64,000 nucleotides of DNA from Moringa oleifera (lineage: Eukaryota; Streptophyta; Magnoliopsida; Brassicales; Moringaceae): contig JAJFZO010000575.1 of the NCBI GenBank assembly GCA_021397835.1, positions 315,001-379,000 of the forward strand, written 5' to 3'. The notes under the pieces are model-generated. The model saw nothing but the letters and a program-made list of their open reading frames with translations. It did not search any database and was not told the DNA's origin. The number at the start of each line of letters is the position of its first letter. Within the stretch, counting starts at the first letter, position 1. The translations under genes and the position numbers were made by a program. Positions 23,201 to 34,960 of the stretch are shown piece after piece.

Positions 23201-26037
23201 TGAACCGCTCCCATTCCTCTCATCTCTGTTTGACGATCCTCTTTCGGCCTCACAACTGCTTCTTTTTTAACTGTTTTCAGAAAATTTTCCAGATCATTTT
23301 AAAGAATATATATCTGACAAGCAAGCAAATAATATTATAATAAAAGGATAGGCAAAACTGAATATCTATTTGCCTTCTTCCATGTGATTGGTTGGCTGGT
23401 CCAAGGACCCATTGTCCTCAAGGTTCTGTCTGTTCCCTTTATATGCACCTACTTGATGCCCTTTGTAAGTTCTTCCAGCTTCTTCCCTTCTCCTGCCACA
23501 CTTGGATATGAAAAGCAGAAACACCAATGCCACAATTATAAACAACAAAACCCCAGCAATTGATATCCAAACTACCCTTTTGGTAGTTAAAAACTTTCTT
23601 TTCCCTCCAGAACTTGATCCCTCCGTTGCAGATGGCCCATCAGCACGGGAACCACTGGCATGTTTCCCACCTGTCTGTCCAGGAGATGTCCCATTAGATG
23701 GAGGTCCCCCAAAAAAAGGTGGTGCAGGCCCTGGTCTCAATGGGGATGCAGGTGGAGGTAACGGTGCAATGGTAGCATTAAATAGGTTTCCTTCCTTTCT
23801 GTATATTGAAAATCAACATTAGTAGATGAACACATAATGTAACAAAACAATTTTCATATTTTGGATAACTCAGCACAATTTCTCCAAACAATGTCATGTC
23901 ACAGAATTTTGTAATCTAAGATGTCAAACAAATATCTAATCAAGGAAACCAGGGATAACCTTGGCACCCTCAACCATATTAATGACTCCAGAAACAACAA
24001 TGGAAAACATTGGTGCCACAGCATTAAAGATGCACAATATGCCAATCAGCAAGCAACTACACATTCATTTGTGATATTACTCGAATTGATATGCTTCCAT
24101 TACATTGCAACACAAATTCTAGTTTTGACATAGTGGCATACCAGAAGAGTTTGCTATTCTGTATGGTAACAGTATGTAGAAAGGAATCACGATAGTTCTA
24201 TGTAATTAACAACTTTATGCAACTCCCAATGCAATTATCACCTTAACAACTAAGATGTAGTGCCATGTTGCAATAACAGAAGATGGAAAGTTACGCATGT
24301 TGCAGCCACTCACTCAATACCAGCCCCACCAACAGACAAATTTCTGTATCCATCATTACTAACAAATTATCCACTTTACGCAGCTAAGATTGCATTCGGT
24401 TAGTTATGCCCCGGTTACTGAGATCTGTAAGTAACATATATACACCATCAGTTTCATCATCTTTCTTTTTCACATAATTATCAATGTCACCTATTCTTAA
24501 GGAAGTTATTGATAACCACCAAGAATAATCTACAACCATAAAGATCTTCTGAATTTGGCAAGATAAGAAAATCAAGATCACTTTCTTTCCCAAATGGCGG
24601 TCAAGCCCAACAGAACAAACAATATTGATGTGTTCAGGCTCTCAAACTGAAATGAAAATAGATCCCCTTAGAAAATACAATCTAACAATTTCCTGGCAAT
24701 TACCTGAAATTTGGGATGCTCAGCAATTTGTCAGGTATGGGTCCAGAGAACAGGTTGTTCTCTATATTCCTGTTCAACCAAAACAAATGAATATATAAAA
24801 GAATGATAGCCAAATTTTTATCCTACAAACTTCCTGCAATTCTAGAATGCGATTTCCAAAATCCTATAATATCTCTATGAATGAATAGTTTATCCTTAAA
24901 ACAGGAAATGACATGGCTGCGAAGATTACAGATCTCTCAGGGGAAGATCTTGTAGAACATCAAGAGTCCCAGATAGCTGATTCTTCTGCAAATGCCTGCC
25001 AACTGAAAAGTCAGTTTCATTGAAGGGGATGAACTAAGTGAAATAAAATGAAAGTTTTGCTGCCACAAAATACTCACAGGGTTGTTAATTGTGAAAGATT
25101 CTCCATGGAGGGAGGCAGTGGCCCCCTTAAATTGTTGCTAGACATATCTCTGGACATATATAAGAGTCTCAGTCAAACATATATAATCTACAAAGAGAAC
25201 TCAAATAGAAATGTTCGCTTAATTTTAAATGAGACCCTACAGATTGATCAGCCCAACAAGGGATTGAAAGACATCTGGTATCTCTCCAGAGAGAAGATTA
25301 TCGTTCAGGGACCTGAAAAACACAAAGGGGTGATGCTGATTAATGCATTCTGACACAACCAAAGGCAGCACCCACCAGGCATCGAGACCGAAAACAGGCA
25401 GTTAAAACTTACATATCTGTCAGCAGGGTCAAAGAAGATAGACCATCCGGGATGCTTCCAGAGAACTGATTAGCTGAAAGAAAACTGCCAAAGATAAAGG
25501 TTATCATAATTTTTCAATGTCTTAAACATATAAAGCATAGCTTTTATTCATGGACATAAAACATACAAGTTTTGCATGGTAACAGGCAAATTGGATGGTA
25601 TGCTTCCCCCAATGTGGTTGTTGCTTAGATCTCTGAAATAAAACAATGTCATGAGTTATTGCAGCATCGAATAAACAAGTCAACGGAGCACAGACCAATA
25701 TAGATAAACCACGATATCTCTAGGCCCAGAAATATGTGTTATTCTTCTTATGCAGTTAGCACCCAACTGAAGCATATCCAGAGGGAACTAATTATTCACT
25801 CAGTGTGTTAATTGTTATAAACTACATATTGAACTCATCCAAGAATCTACTTAGGATAAAAATAAAAACCTAGTTTCTGCATATTTAAAGTTCACCCATT
25901 GTAAGTTTCTAACTTCCACGGAAAACAATAACGGTAACTGCCCGAAAATGCATAGGAGAGCTGTTATGCCGATGAAACCACTGATAAGGATTCAAATGAT
26001 GGTTAAGGAAAAAAGAAGAGAAAGAGAGAGAAAGAAA

Positions 26038-26080
<43 letters not shown>

Positions 26081-27059
26081 AGAGAGTTCCAAGGGGCAGG
26101 GGCAAGGGCTCGAGAGTAAGGCTGTTTCAGTCTAGCAAGCAATATAAAACAGCAGTGACAACCATAAGTGCACAAGAAAAGCAGATTACCACTTACATTG
26201 TCCTGATAGAAGAAAACATTCCTAAGTTATCACCCAGCTCACCTCCCAAATTAGCAGCATTAAGAATTCTGAAAACCCAAAGAATTGGATAAGATAGCTG
26301 AACTGTGAACAATATTGAGAAACAGCTATCAACATGAAGAGTCACAGAAGAGTTTCCCTACATGCTCATTATGTCCGTACCATTGCACTGAACTCCTTGC
26401 CACTTTTCAGCACAGGGGTCTCCCCCAGAAGAAACCCACCCAGGGAGTACAGGGGATCCAAGTGCAGTGTGTAAACTATTAATTGCTGCAACTAATAAAA
26501 TCACAGGAGTGCAGATTATTAAATTGAGAACCAAAATTCGTAACTTACAAAGAAATTAATATTAAAATACAAATTTGATGTAAAGGTCATCAAAAGCTAA
26601 TACGTCAATGGCAACATTTGGTGACTTAAAAATAAAACGGGAGGATAATCCAGATGCAAAGGATAATAAAAGCAAGAGAACACGGCAGACTATATGTTGG
26701 CAGAAAAATTTCCTAAGCAAGTTAACCGAAAAACAATAACAAAGAACAATGGGCTCAAAAGTTTTCCATAAGCCGCACTAATGTACCAAAAAAAAAAAAA
26801 CAACCAAGCAACTTGGCTCAATTCAAGTACCGGAATAATATTCCAGGGAGCAAATAGGAAGCAAAATTTAGAAGCACAAAACTATTTTCCTTTCACATCA
26901 TACAAACAGATATTAGTAAATCTGAAAATTAGGCTTACCGTCAGTCGGATTAGTCTGAGCACGCGAGACTCGCGTTGCCCAGATCAGCAAAAACGCTATA
27001 AAGACCTGTACATGGATGTCCAAATTCTTGTACACTTCAGTAGATCTCCTCTTACCCAT
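20206..27059 (-). CDS. STRUBBELIG-family LRR receptor pseudokinase (SRF3/SRF1-like)
   Basis: A plasma-membrane receptor-like kinase. Sixteen exons join in frame to 791 residues: 26939-27059, 26362-26485, 26197-26268, 25567-25632, 25413-25484, 25241-25312, 25078-25149, 24930-24995, 24704-24769, 23374-23798, 22855-23270, 21910-22181, 21064-21202, 20716-20852, 20482-20638, 20206-20304. In order: signal peptide (1 to ~36), SUB domain with WVSSGGDPC, LRRs on exons of 66-72 bases, proline-rich juxtamembrane region, membrane segment (~319-341), thirteen prolines (444-456), kinase-like domain. The glycine loop is GAGMLGSVY and the Lys of AIKK (529) is present. The catalytic loop has HRN (627-629) instead of HRD and the DFG site is DCG (647-649), as in this atypical kinase family. 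Intron 10 (23271-23373) appears to be GC-AG. SRF3 relatives act in development, immunity and iron signalling. The SRF1/SRF3 subgroup call rests on length, poly-proline and gene order. Confidence 0.93.
23058..23098 (-). repeat. proline-codon tract in receptor kinase exon 11
   Basis: A C-rich (sense strand) stretch encodes thirteen consecutive prolines between the membrane segment and the kinase-like domain. Related STRUBBELIG members carry a similar run, so this is a family feature and not an assembly fault. Confidence 0.8.
26040..26076 (+). repeat. GA microsatellite in receptor kinase intron
   Basis: A long AG/GA run sits in the intron between the third and fourth coding exons (25633-26196). 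It reads CT in the gene's sense orientation. Apparent long open frames on both strands here are artefacts of the repeat. Confidence 0.9.
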
Positions 27060-28369
27060 TGGAGCCCAACTCAACTATATTCCTTAATCTTACACTTCCA
27101 CAACAACATAAATCAAATACACGGTCTCCAATCTGAGGATCAAACCAACCTAGAAATGGAAAAAACAAAAACAAAAAAAAGAAACGAAATTAAGCATTGA
27201 AGTCAATGATCTTAACGCAGCTGGCCCAATTTACAACAGCTAGTAAGAAGAACTGCAAAAGTAGAAAAATCAGGCGACCCAAGTCAATTACCGAATCCGC
27301 AAACAGATTAAAGAAGAACTTACTGAGAAGCAAAGGAGTGAAACAAAGTTTTCTAGCAAGCCTCGAGCATAAGTGAGGTAAAATGAAGCCAAAATAACAA
27401 AGAGAAAAGGGTAGAGAACTTTCCAAAATGTAGCAAGATTCTTTTCCTTTTAAATTGTTAAATTAAGCAGAAACTTAAGAGCTAAGATTCAAGTAATTTT
27501 GCCAATGGAGTGAGATATCCATGCAAATACTACATCAGAATATACACCCAACTGAAAAATAGAGGAAAAAGTATTTAAAGAAACAAACTAACCTGAAGAG
27601 GAGAAAGAGGTGGAGAAAAGAAGAAAAGGCAATGGAGAAAAGGTGCAGAGAGGTTATATCTCTCTCTCTCTCTTTCCCTCTCAAGCTACTGGGTGGTCTT
27701 TTCCTTTTCTTCTACTTAACTATTATCTCTTGCTGTCCATCTGCTTTTGTCCTTATTTTGTGTTTTGCTTTTCACAAAAGAAAGAAACTGTAACGCAGTA
27801 GAAAAAATGGACAAGCAAAGGACACTGCTTCTGTGCGTGGGTGCGACTCATGCACATCATCTTGTTCGCTGGCTACGTGACTCTACCCACAGCGCTCTCT
27901 ACGCGCGTGCCTCCTGGAGTCTCTCAGCACAATTCCTGGAATGATTCCCTTTGCTACTCGTTGAAGCAATTTTCTTTTCGCAATGAAAAGTGAAGGTGAG
28001 AGAGTGCTGAGCACGTGGTAGAAATGCGCGTGACGAGCAATGCCCACGAAAACAGATATAGAAATTGCTTATAGGCAGAAACTGCGATTGTGGGTAGCAG
28101 GCGCCAATTACATTTGGGGTCTGCCAGTTTTTGTACAAGAGTTCACGTGCTTTGTCCCAATTATCACAAGTCGGCACATTGATTTTGAATTTAACTATAT
28201 AAAACAAATTAAGAGGAACCTTTTCTTGTATTATACACCAAAAATATATATTTAATTTGCAGTAAAATGGCACGGCACTGCCTTTAATAAAATAAAAAAT
28301 ATGAAAAATGGCATAAAAATCAATAAACATTTAAAGATGCTGAAATTAACACCTTCCTCATCATTGAAA

Positions 28370-28960
28370 GTAAACACTTATTTTTAAAATAAAGTGAGTT
28401 ACTAATTATTTTAATTTGATTAAAAAAAACTTTAACTGGTCAATATTCTTTCTTATTAAATTATAGGATGAAAAAAATTGAATTATATTCAAATTTCAAT
28501 TTATATTTTACATGTCAAAGTTTCGATTGATTTAATTTTTATTGAAAATTTTAAATTGATTTAACTAAATTTTAATAAAAAAACAGGAAATATTCTAATC
28601 AAAAATTTTCTATAATGAATTTTTAATAATAATTTTTTTATTAATATAAAAAATATTTAACTACTACCAAAGAACAAAAAAAATTAAAACTAAAAATATA
28701 TTTTTTTAATTTTGTATTATTAATTTAAAAATATAAAAAATTAATTTATGAATAAATTATTTATTCATAAAGAAAAAATATATAATTTATTTGAGTTATT
28801 ATTAAAATATTTTAATAGTGAAAATAATATTAATTTTATAACCGTTTAAGATTTAAGTTAAATTGAGTTAACTGAAATATTGATATTCAAATTGGAATTA
28901 TAATAAAATTAAGAAATTTTATATTTATTTTAAATTATAATTTTAAAATAATTTCCAACA
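28370..28960. repeat. second diverged AT-rich repeat-like stretch
   Basis: Similar composition and word pattern to 4640-5100, including TTGATTTAATTTTTATTG-like words. Could be a remnant of an AT-rich LTR or other repeat. No coding capacity remains. Confidence 0.3.
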
Positions 28961-30237
28961 ATATAAATTAAGGAAAAAAGATTTTGGAAAAAAAAGAAGA
29001 AAAGAAGTGAAGAGCAATTTGGGCTTGAGGACCGTTGGAAGCGATGTCGTTTGGGTCAGAAAAAGCCACTTTTAGTAAAGCTGAATTCTTTTTATCCTTT
29101 TCCACCAACGGCAACGACGACCAAAGAAAGTCCTCCAAACAAAATTTCTATTATTTAAAATATAATATAAACGTAGAAAATTGAGTTTGAAACGTAAGTG
29201 ATCTTTATCTCTTTACCCAGCCGTAGTTGTCAGCCATGAAAAAAACCTCCTCTAGTAACCAAATTACTGGAAGACCCCTCCTCAGTCTTATTGGCCGTTG
29301 TGCCCAACCACATTGTCTCCTATTTATTTATTTGTTTATAATATCAAGCCTCCAACTTACAAAAAGTACGGGCTCCCTAAAGCAATTCTTTTTTGTGGCA
29401 AATATGTTTATTATTTTAATTCCCATGAAGTTTATTAAGAATCATAGTCCTGACTTGGATACGATGAGTCATATGTGAAAGGGTATTTTGGGTAATTAGG
29501 ATGGGAAAATTGAGAAGACATAGACAGAAACCTCGTAACTAAGGTTAGGCATTAATAAATTCGTTAAGGTCACTCTCGTTTGATATTTACGGAAGGAGTC
29601 GTCTTTATCCTTAACAGAATCGTTAGGATGTAAGGATTAGGGCATGATGATAGTGCCTCACCAACCACCGTTTTAGTGATGCTCCCGTTCCCGTTGGCTG
29701 TCCGAACGAATCTCAGTTTGGTTTGCATCAGAAAATGACAAATAGTTACAGCTGCCGGTCGGCTTTTAATGTTACATAATAATATACGTTTATTTTTTAA
29801 AATATAAGATGAAGAAGAAGTGTGAATCATATAAATTACGTGATTGATAAGAGAATGAGTTTCGTGGAAAACCAGAGAAGGACAGACGTGTAGACGGAAG
29901 GAAGACAACGGTCAATAAAATACAATCACAATGATAAGAACAGCTGCTAACGTGGACTGACTGATGTCATTTGTTGAAGAAAATTCGGGGACTGCCAGGG
30001 AGATCAAATCCTTGAATGGGTAACTATGTCTGGTTAATCTACAAATTTGTGTTTGTTGTGCACGTCCCACACAGTGTGATGAAAAGCCAGGACCAGAATG
30101 CCAAACTGCTGGGGCTATTGCTGTTGCTGTATGGATATACGTCTCAGTATTCAACTCAAGCAAAACAGCGAAAGAGTAATGTGACGAGAAAAAAAGAAGG
30201 CGTAAAGGGTGCAGAGTTGGGCAAGTTACAGTAGAGG

Positions 30238-30270
30238 CACGTGTGTGGCACGTGGGCAAAACTGACGTGG
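30238..30270 (+). promoter_or_regulatory. cluster of ACGT-core elements upstream of LIP1
   Basis: Two CACGTG G-boxes (30238-30243 and 30249-30254) and a TGACGTGG element (30263-30270) occur within 33 bases. Such ACGT-core clusters bind bZIP and bHLH factors. They lie about 710 bp upstream of the LIP1 ATG, on the far side of the MITE-like element, so their target is uncertain. Confidence 0.4.
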
Positions 30271-30475
30271 GTAATTAAAAATGTTTAAGACTGATGATTG
30301 AGGAAGTACTTGTGATGTTAAGTTATTACAAAGTAAATAATGATATATAAACCCTCCTTATTACTTCATTCATTATGCTTTGCTTTCAGAGTAAATTTTG
30401 AATGATGTCTGAGTATCATCATTTGTCCTTTGGTTTATAAGATAAATAGGTGTAAACTATGAAAGAGAGTCCTCC

Positions 30476-30621
30476 ATTGATATAATTTATGCCAATTTTT
30501 TAAAAAAACATAATAATATGTGATAGTTTAATAAAATAAATAATTAAAATATGTTTTACTTTTTAAAAATTATAAAAAAATATATATATTTTTTTAAAAA
30601 AATAACACAAATTATATCAAT
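30476..30621. mobile_element. MITE-like AT-rich element with imperfect terminal inverted repeats
   Basis: The left end (ATTGATATAATTTATG...) and the reverse complement of the right end (ATTGATATAATTTGTG...) match over about 33 bases with roughly five differences, including a shared T-run/A-run. The interior is AT-rich and has no coding capacity. Length is about 146 bp. I could not identify a clear target-site duplication, so superfamily is unassigned. It is inserted about 360 bp upstream of the LIP1 start codon. Confidence 0.55.
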
Positions 30622-30729
30622 AGAAAATTTAAATCCCTAAGCTAAACTCTGTCATCCATAAAACAAGCTTCCCTATTGCTTTTACCAATATACCAAATGG
30701 TGGCTATTCGGTGTCTTTTTAAGGAAAAA

Positions 30730-30804
30730 TGGGCCGACAACGCAGCCTACAATGTCTACCTGCATGGTCTCATAGCCTCAGATTGCAATCAAATCCGAAG
30801 CCCA
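30730..30804 (+). promoter_or_regulatory. site II-type elements in LIP1 promoter
   Basis: TGGGCC at 30730-30735 and TGGGCT on the opposite strand at 30799-30804 lie 180-250 bp upstream of the LIP1 ATG. TGGGCY (site II) motifs are frequent in promoters of nuclear genes for mitochondrial proteins, consistent with LIP1, and are recognised by TCP factors. Confidence 0.4.
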
Positions 30805-30980
30805 AACTCCCAAAAAATTAAAACAAAAAAGAAAAAACGAGGGAGAAAGAAAAGAGTCGGAATTGGGAAATCTGAAGCTCCATTGTCAACCAACCAAACC
30901 AACTAACCCAACATCTCCATCTCCCATTGAGAGGGTAAAATTGTGGCGCGAGACAGAAAGCCAAAGCAATTCTCACAGAT

Positions 30981-33608
30981 ATGTCTCGTTTCACGGCGTT
31001 TACCCAAATCATCAAATCCGCAACCAGAACCGCCAGGCCATTCTCGTCGTCCTCCATTGAGATCACCAAATCCCAATACCCACAAACCCTAGAGGGTCTC
31101 CGTGCACGGCTCTCCACGGAAACCCTATCCCTCGCGGACTTCTTTGACCTCAAGAACAGCGACCACTATTCCGTGGAAGTCGGAACTAAGAAGAAGCCCC
31201 TGCCCAAGCCCAAGTGGATGAAGGAGTCTGTGCCCGGCGGCGAAAAGTACGTCCAGATTAAGAAAAAGCTGAGGGAGCTAAAGCTCCACACTGTCTGTGA
31301 GGAGGCAAGGTGCCCCAACCTGGGCGAATGCTGGTCCGGTGGCGAGACGGGCACTGCCACTGCAACCATAATGATATTGGGTGATACTTGCACCCGAGGC
31401 TGCAGGTTCCTTTGCTACACATATACACATAAATGCATATGTATTTGTCTCACTCACACACATACATATAAGGTTTGTGCGTCTGTCAGTGTATTGCTTG
31501 GTTTCTTTGTTTATGAAATGAAGTGGCTTTCATTCATGTGTGTTCGCCATATATGATGTTTGCGAACTGAAATAAATGTAGGAAATCCTTGAGTAGGAGT
31601 TATGCTTTGTGGTTATTAGTAGGATATAATGGAGAAGAGTGGGGTCGTCTGTCTGTCTCTATTACAAAACATTAATTTTAAGAACACCTTGCTGTCAATC
31701 TAACGGTTTGAAGTTATTCTCGTTTAGTGGAGTAAGATACTCGATTGTAGTTGGATCATGGCTTGCTAATTGGTAATTGTTTAGTCTTTCTCTCTCTCAC
31801 TTTTCCCTCAGCTACCTGTTGAGAAAGAATGTGTTTCTAGAATGGAGAGGTCACTCTCTGCGCTCTGAATTTTTTCTCTAATTTGGTCGTTATTTTTTAT
31901 TATCATCTATTGGAAAGGGAAATCTGTTACATCTATCTCTGAAGTTCTTGCAGTCATGGTTCATACAGTAATTTCATCTTTGAGACATATGCTGCTGGGA
32001 TTGAGTTGCATTATGCCTCTTTCTTTGTTCTGATTATTTTAAATGTCTAGGTTCTGCAATGTAAAAACATCACGTACTCCTCCACTGCCTGACCCAAATG
32101 AACCCACTAATGTGGCTGAAGCTATTGCCTCGTGGGGTTTGGATTATGTGGTGATTACTAGTGTGGATCGAGATGATTTACCTGATCAAGGGAGTGGACA
32201 TTTTGCTGAGACCGTGCAGAAACTGAAGGCATTGAAGCCAAACATGTTGATTGAAGCCTTAGGTATGAATTATTTCGTTCTTATGGCATAAAGCAGAAGG
32301 GATCTTCAATCAAATGAAGCTCTGAGGGGCAATTGATATAGGGTATTTAGATGGCATTTCTTCATCCTCACAACTTGTAAATGCGGCTCACTGGCTTCTG
32401 TTATGATTGATATTGGTTGCTCTCTTTGGATTATGTAGTTCCTGATTTTCGAGGAGATGCTGGCTGTGTCGAAAAGGTAGCCAAATCGGGACTAGATGTC
32501 TTTGCACACAATATTGAGACAGTCGAGGAGCTACAGAGTGTTGTAAGGGATCACCGTGCTAATTTTAAGCAATCATTAGATGTTCTGACGATGGCCAAGG
32601 ACTATACTCCTAGTGGAACACTTACCAAGACTTCAATAATGCTAGGCTGCGGAGAAACGCCTGATCAAGTTGTCAAAACAATGGAAAAGGTGAGAGCAGC
32701 TGATGTTGATGTTATGACTTTTGGTCAATATATGAGACCATCGAAGCGCCATATGCCAGTATCCGAATACATCACCCCTGAGGCATTTGACAAGTATCAA
32801 ACTCTTGGCATGGAAATGGTATGTTTTTTTTTTTCTTTTTATTTTAAGTTCATGCATGGCTGAGCTAATTGATGTCTCATTTATTTGGACAGTTAGTTTA
32901 TGGATCTGAAAATTATTATCTCCCAAATTCTTCATTGTGATTATAATGATGTAAAGGGACTAGCTGATAGGAAGTGTTATAACTGTGGCTAAATTCCTTT
33001 CTTTTTTTCAGTTGCTCCAGTGCGAAAGAGAAAGAGGTATTGAGAAGCTCACTAAATAGTTTCGGATGGTCTTTAAGGCTTATAATGCTGTATAATTGAT
33101 AGAGGATAGTATTTTATACTTTTCTGTTTATGCTCAGTGACATGTTAAGCTTGGTTGGTTTAGTTTGTGATATGGCCTCTTTAGTTAAGTTAGGTTGCTC
33201 TGGAGTGGTTGTATTTGTTAAAAGGGAAAAAGGCTTGTCACGTACTTGTACAAAGGCACAAAACTTGTTAGTTATTCATAAGCAGACTGTCTAAATGTGT
33301 TAGTCATCATTTTGTAGAATTTAACATGTGGCTAGGTTCACCTAATCTTATCCGTAACTGATTATTGACCCCTGTTAGATTAAATTCCAGAATTTCTGAA
33401 GCATGCATAAATTGTATTTGTCAAAGTGGAGGACTTTGTTTATGTGAATAAAATCTCTTAATTGCTTTTATAATAAAAAATTTGGATCTGGGTTGGACAG
33501 GGATTTCGGTATGTTGCATCTGGTCCCATGGTCAGGTCATCATACAAGGCAGGAGAATTCTACATCAAGTCCATGATAGAATCCGATCGCGCTGTATCTT
33601 CTTCATAG
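30981..33608 (+). CDS. LIP1: lipoyl synthase, mitochondrial (radical SAM)
   Basis: Lipoyl synthase inserts two sulfur atoms into protein-bound octanoate to make the lipoyl cofactor of pyruvate dehydrogenase, 2-oxoglutarate dehydrogenase and the glycine cleavage H protein. Four exons join in frame: 30981-31405, 32051-32262, 32439-32818, 33501-33608, giving 374 residues, the length I recall for Arabidopsis LIP1. The first ~25 residues are Ser/Thr/Arg rich, a mitochondrial presequence. The auxiliary cluster motif is C106-x4-C111-x5-C117. The radical SAM motif is C137-x3-C141-x2-C144 (split by intron 1). The conserved RSSY motif is at 351-354. Further family signatures visible are [15 protein letters not shown], the [10 protein letters not shown] helix, MLGCGET and MTFGQYMRP. 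It lies divergent to the receptor kinase gene, as LIP1 and SRF1 are adjacent in Arabidopsis (At2g20860, At2g20850). Confidence 0.96.
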
Positions 33609-34960
33609 TTAACAATCATTGGACAAACTCTGTTTCATCATTCCTTCCAGGTGATATCATAAAGTGGTCCAGCTGTGTGTATTGTTTGTGTGATGATCAC
33701 CCAAGCACAGGCTGAATGAACTTTAGCAAAGTGTATAAGTTAAAATGATTAATTTAGAAGAGAATTTTCAAGATTTCTCTACTTGGGATCAACTGGGTTC
33801 TTGAGGCCTGTTGAATTATAATTGGTTGTCCTTGTATAACCTATTTGTTGTAGTTATTAGTTGTTTTTTCTTCTCATGCTTTGCCATTTGAGTTTTGTAA
33901 ATAATTTTAAGATGCGAGAGGAACATGGAGCAGTGCATGTTTTCTGCCTTTCTGAGTAATGAAAATGTCACTGTTGGTGAAGTGCAAGGGGTGTGATAGT
34001 GTACTGGTAACTTTAACTGTTCTCTCCGTAGTACCTATGAATTTAATCTTATGAGGAAATTGAATAACTTATTTTGTTGGTCCCAAAGTTTGACATCCTC
34101 GTTCTGCTATTAATTGATGCTGATATGTGCCAAAAGCATTGAGTTTGAATTATGAATGTGCAGCACCAAGGGGATTCCTGTGAGTTACAACTGATGTCAA
34201 CGTCATGCCAGGTTCGTGCTGTTTATTCCTCAGACTGCTGCGGCAATGGGGCTAAAGATGCCGAAAGCATTTAATGCTGGCTGGTGCTGCTGGTCCATGA
34301 GATGAGATCTGATATTGGTGCTAAAATCCGTCGTACTCGAAGTTTTGTGCTATCACTCAGTTAGGCCAATGGCTTCGCAACACAAATTTGGATTTCCTCC
34401 AAGCCCATATAGACTTTGAGCCTACAAAAGCTAAAACATTAATTTACATTTGTAATTTTACATGTAAATATTTTTAAAAGTAAATATTTTTTATGTGAAT
34501 ATTGGTCATAAAGTGATTATAAAATTTACATGTGTTTCACACATTAAACATATCAAATGATGATCCTATACATAATTATAAAACCCTTTTTGCTCTATAG
34601 CCTTTGCTCCAGAAGAGAGGAGTAGACATCTTGCATCCAATCTGTCTCGCTCATGAGCTCCTCACCTACTAATAATTTCCAATAAAGCCTTCACTCAAGC
34701 AGTTGGCCCTCATGCAATTGTTAGGCTCAGCTAGCTTTCTTTTCTGATTGGTCGCCCTAGCTGTACTTGCATTTGGTTGGTTGCTTTAGCTTCCGTATGA
34801 CTTCTATAGCCGTTTGATTCGTCCAGGCTTTCAAACTATCACCCACCCCCCCCCCCCCCCCCCCAGCCTGCTTTTCTGCACTTCCTCACATTCTCTCACC
34901 GTTGCCCCTTCACAGCAAGTCAACAACAACAGTGATACCTAAAATCTACTCCAACTGCAG
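33609..34960. other. intergenic region, LIP1 3' flank and MGCC gene promoter
   Basis: I see no gene. It contains the LIP1 3' untranslated region, an AT-rich patch at about 34430-34580, and a C19 homopolymer (34846-34864) close to the next start codon. Confidence 0.55.
34846..34864 (+). repeat. C19 homopolymer in 5' leader of MGCC gene
   Basis: Nineteen consecutive C residues lie about 97 bp upstream of the ATG at 34961. The complementary strand could form G-quadruplex structures. Run length may be inexact. Confidence 0.85.

Larger units (their letters stand above)
27060..30980. other. divergent intergenic region between receptor kinase and LIP1
   Basis: About 3.9 kb with no supported gene. 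The left part holds the receptor kinase leader; a CAG/GTTAGT donor-like site (minus strand, near 27593) and a CT run at about 27657-27675 suggest a 5' untranslated exon, not proven. Positions 28370-29000 are very AT-rich with repeat-like words. The right part holds ACGT-core motifs (30238-30270), a MITE-like inverted repeat (30476-30621) and the LIP1 proximal promoter. Confidence 0.55.

Noticed and set aside
25909..26292. Opposing open frames of 88 and 114 residues rich in Arg-Glu or Ser-Leu
   Set aside because: They arise from the GA/CT microsatellite inside a receptor kinase intron.
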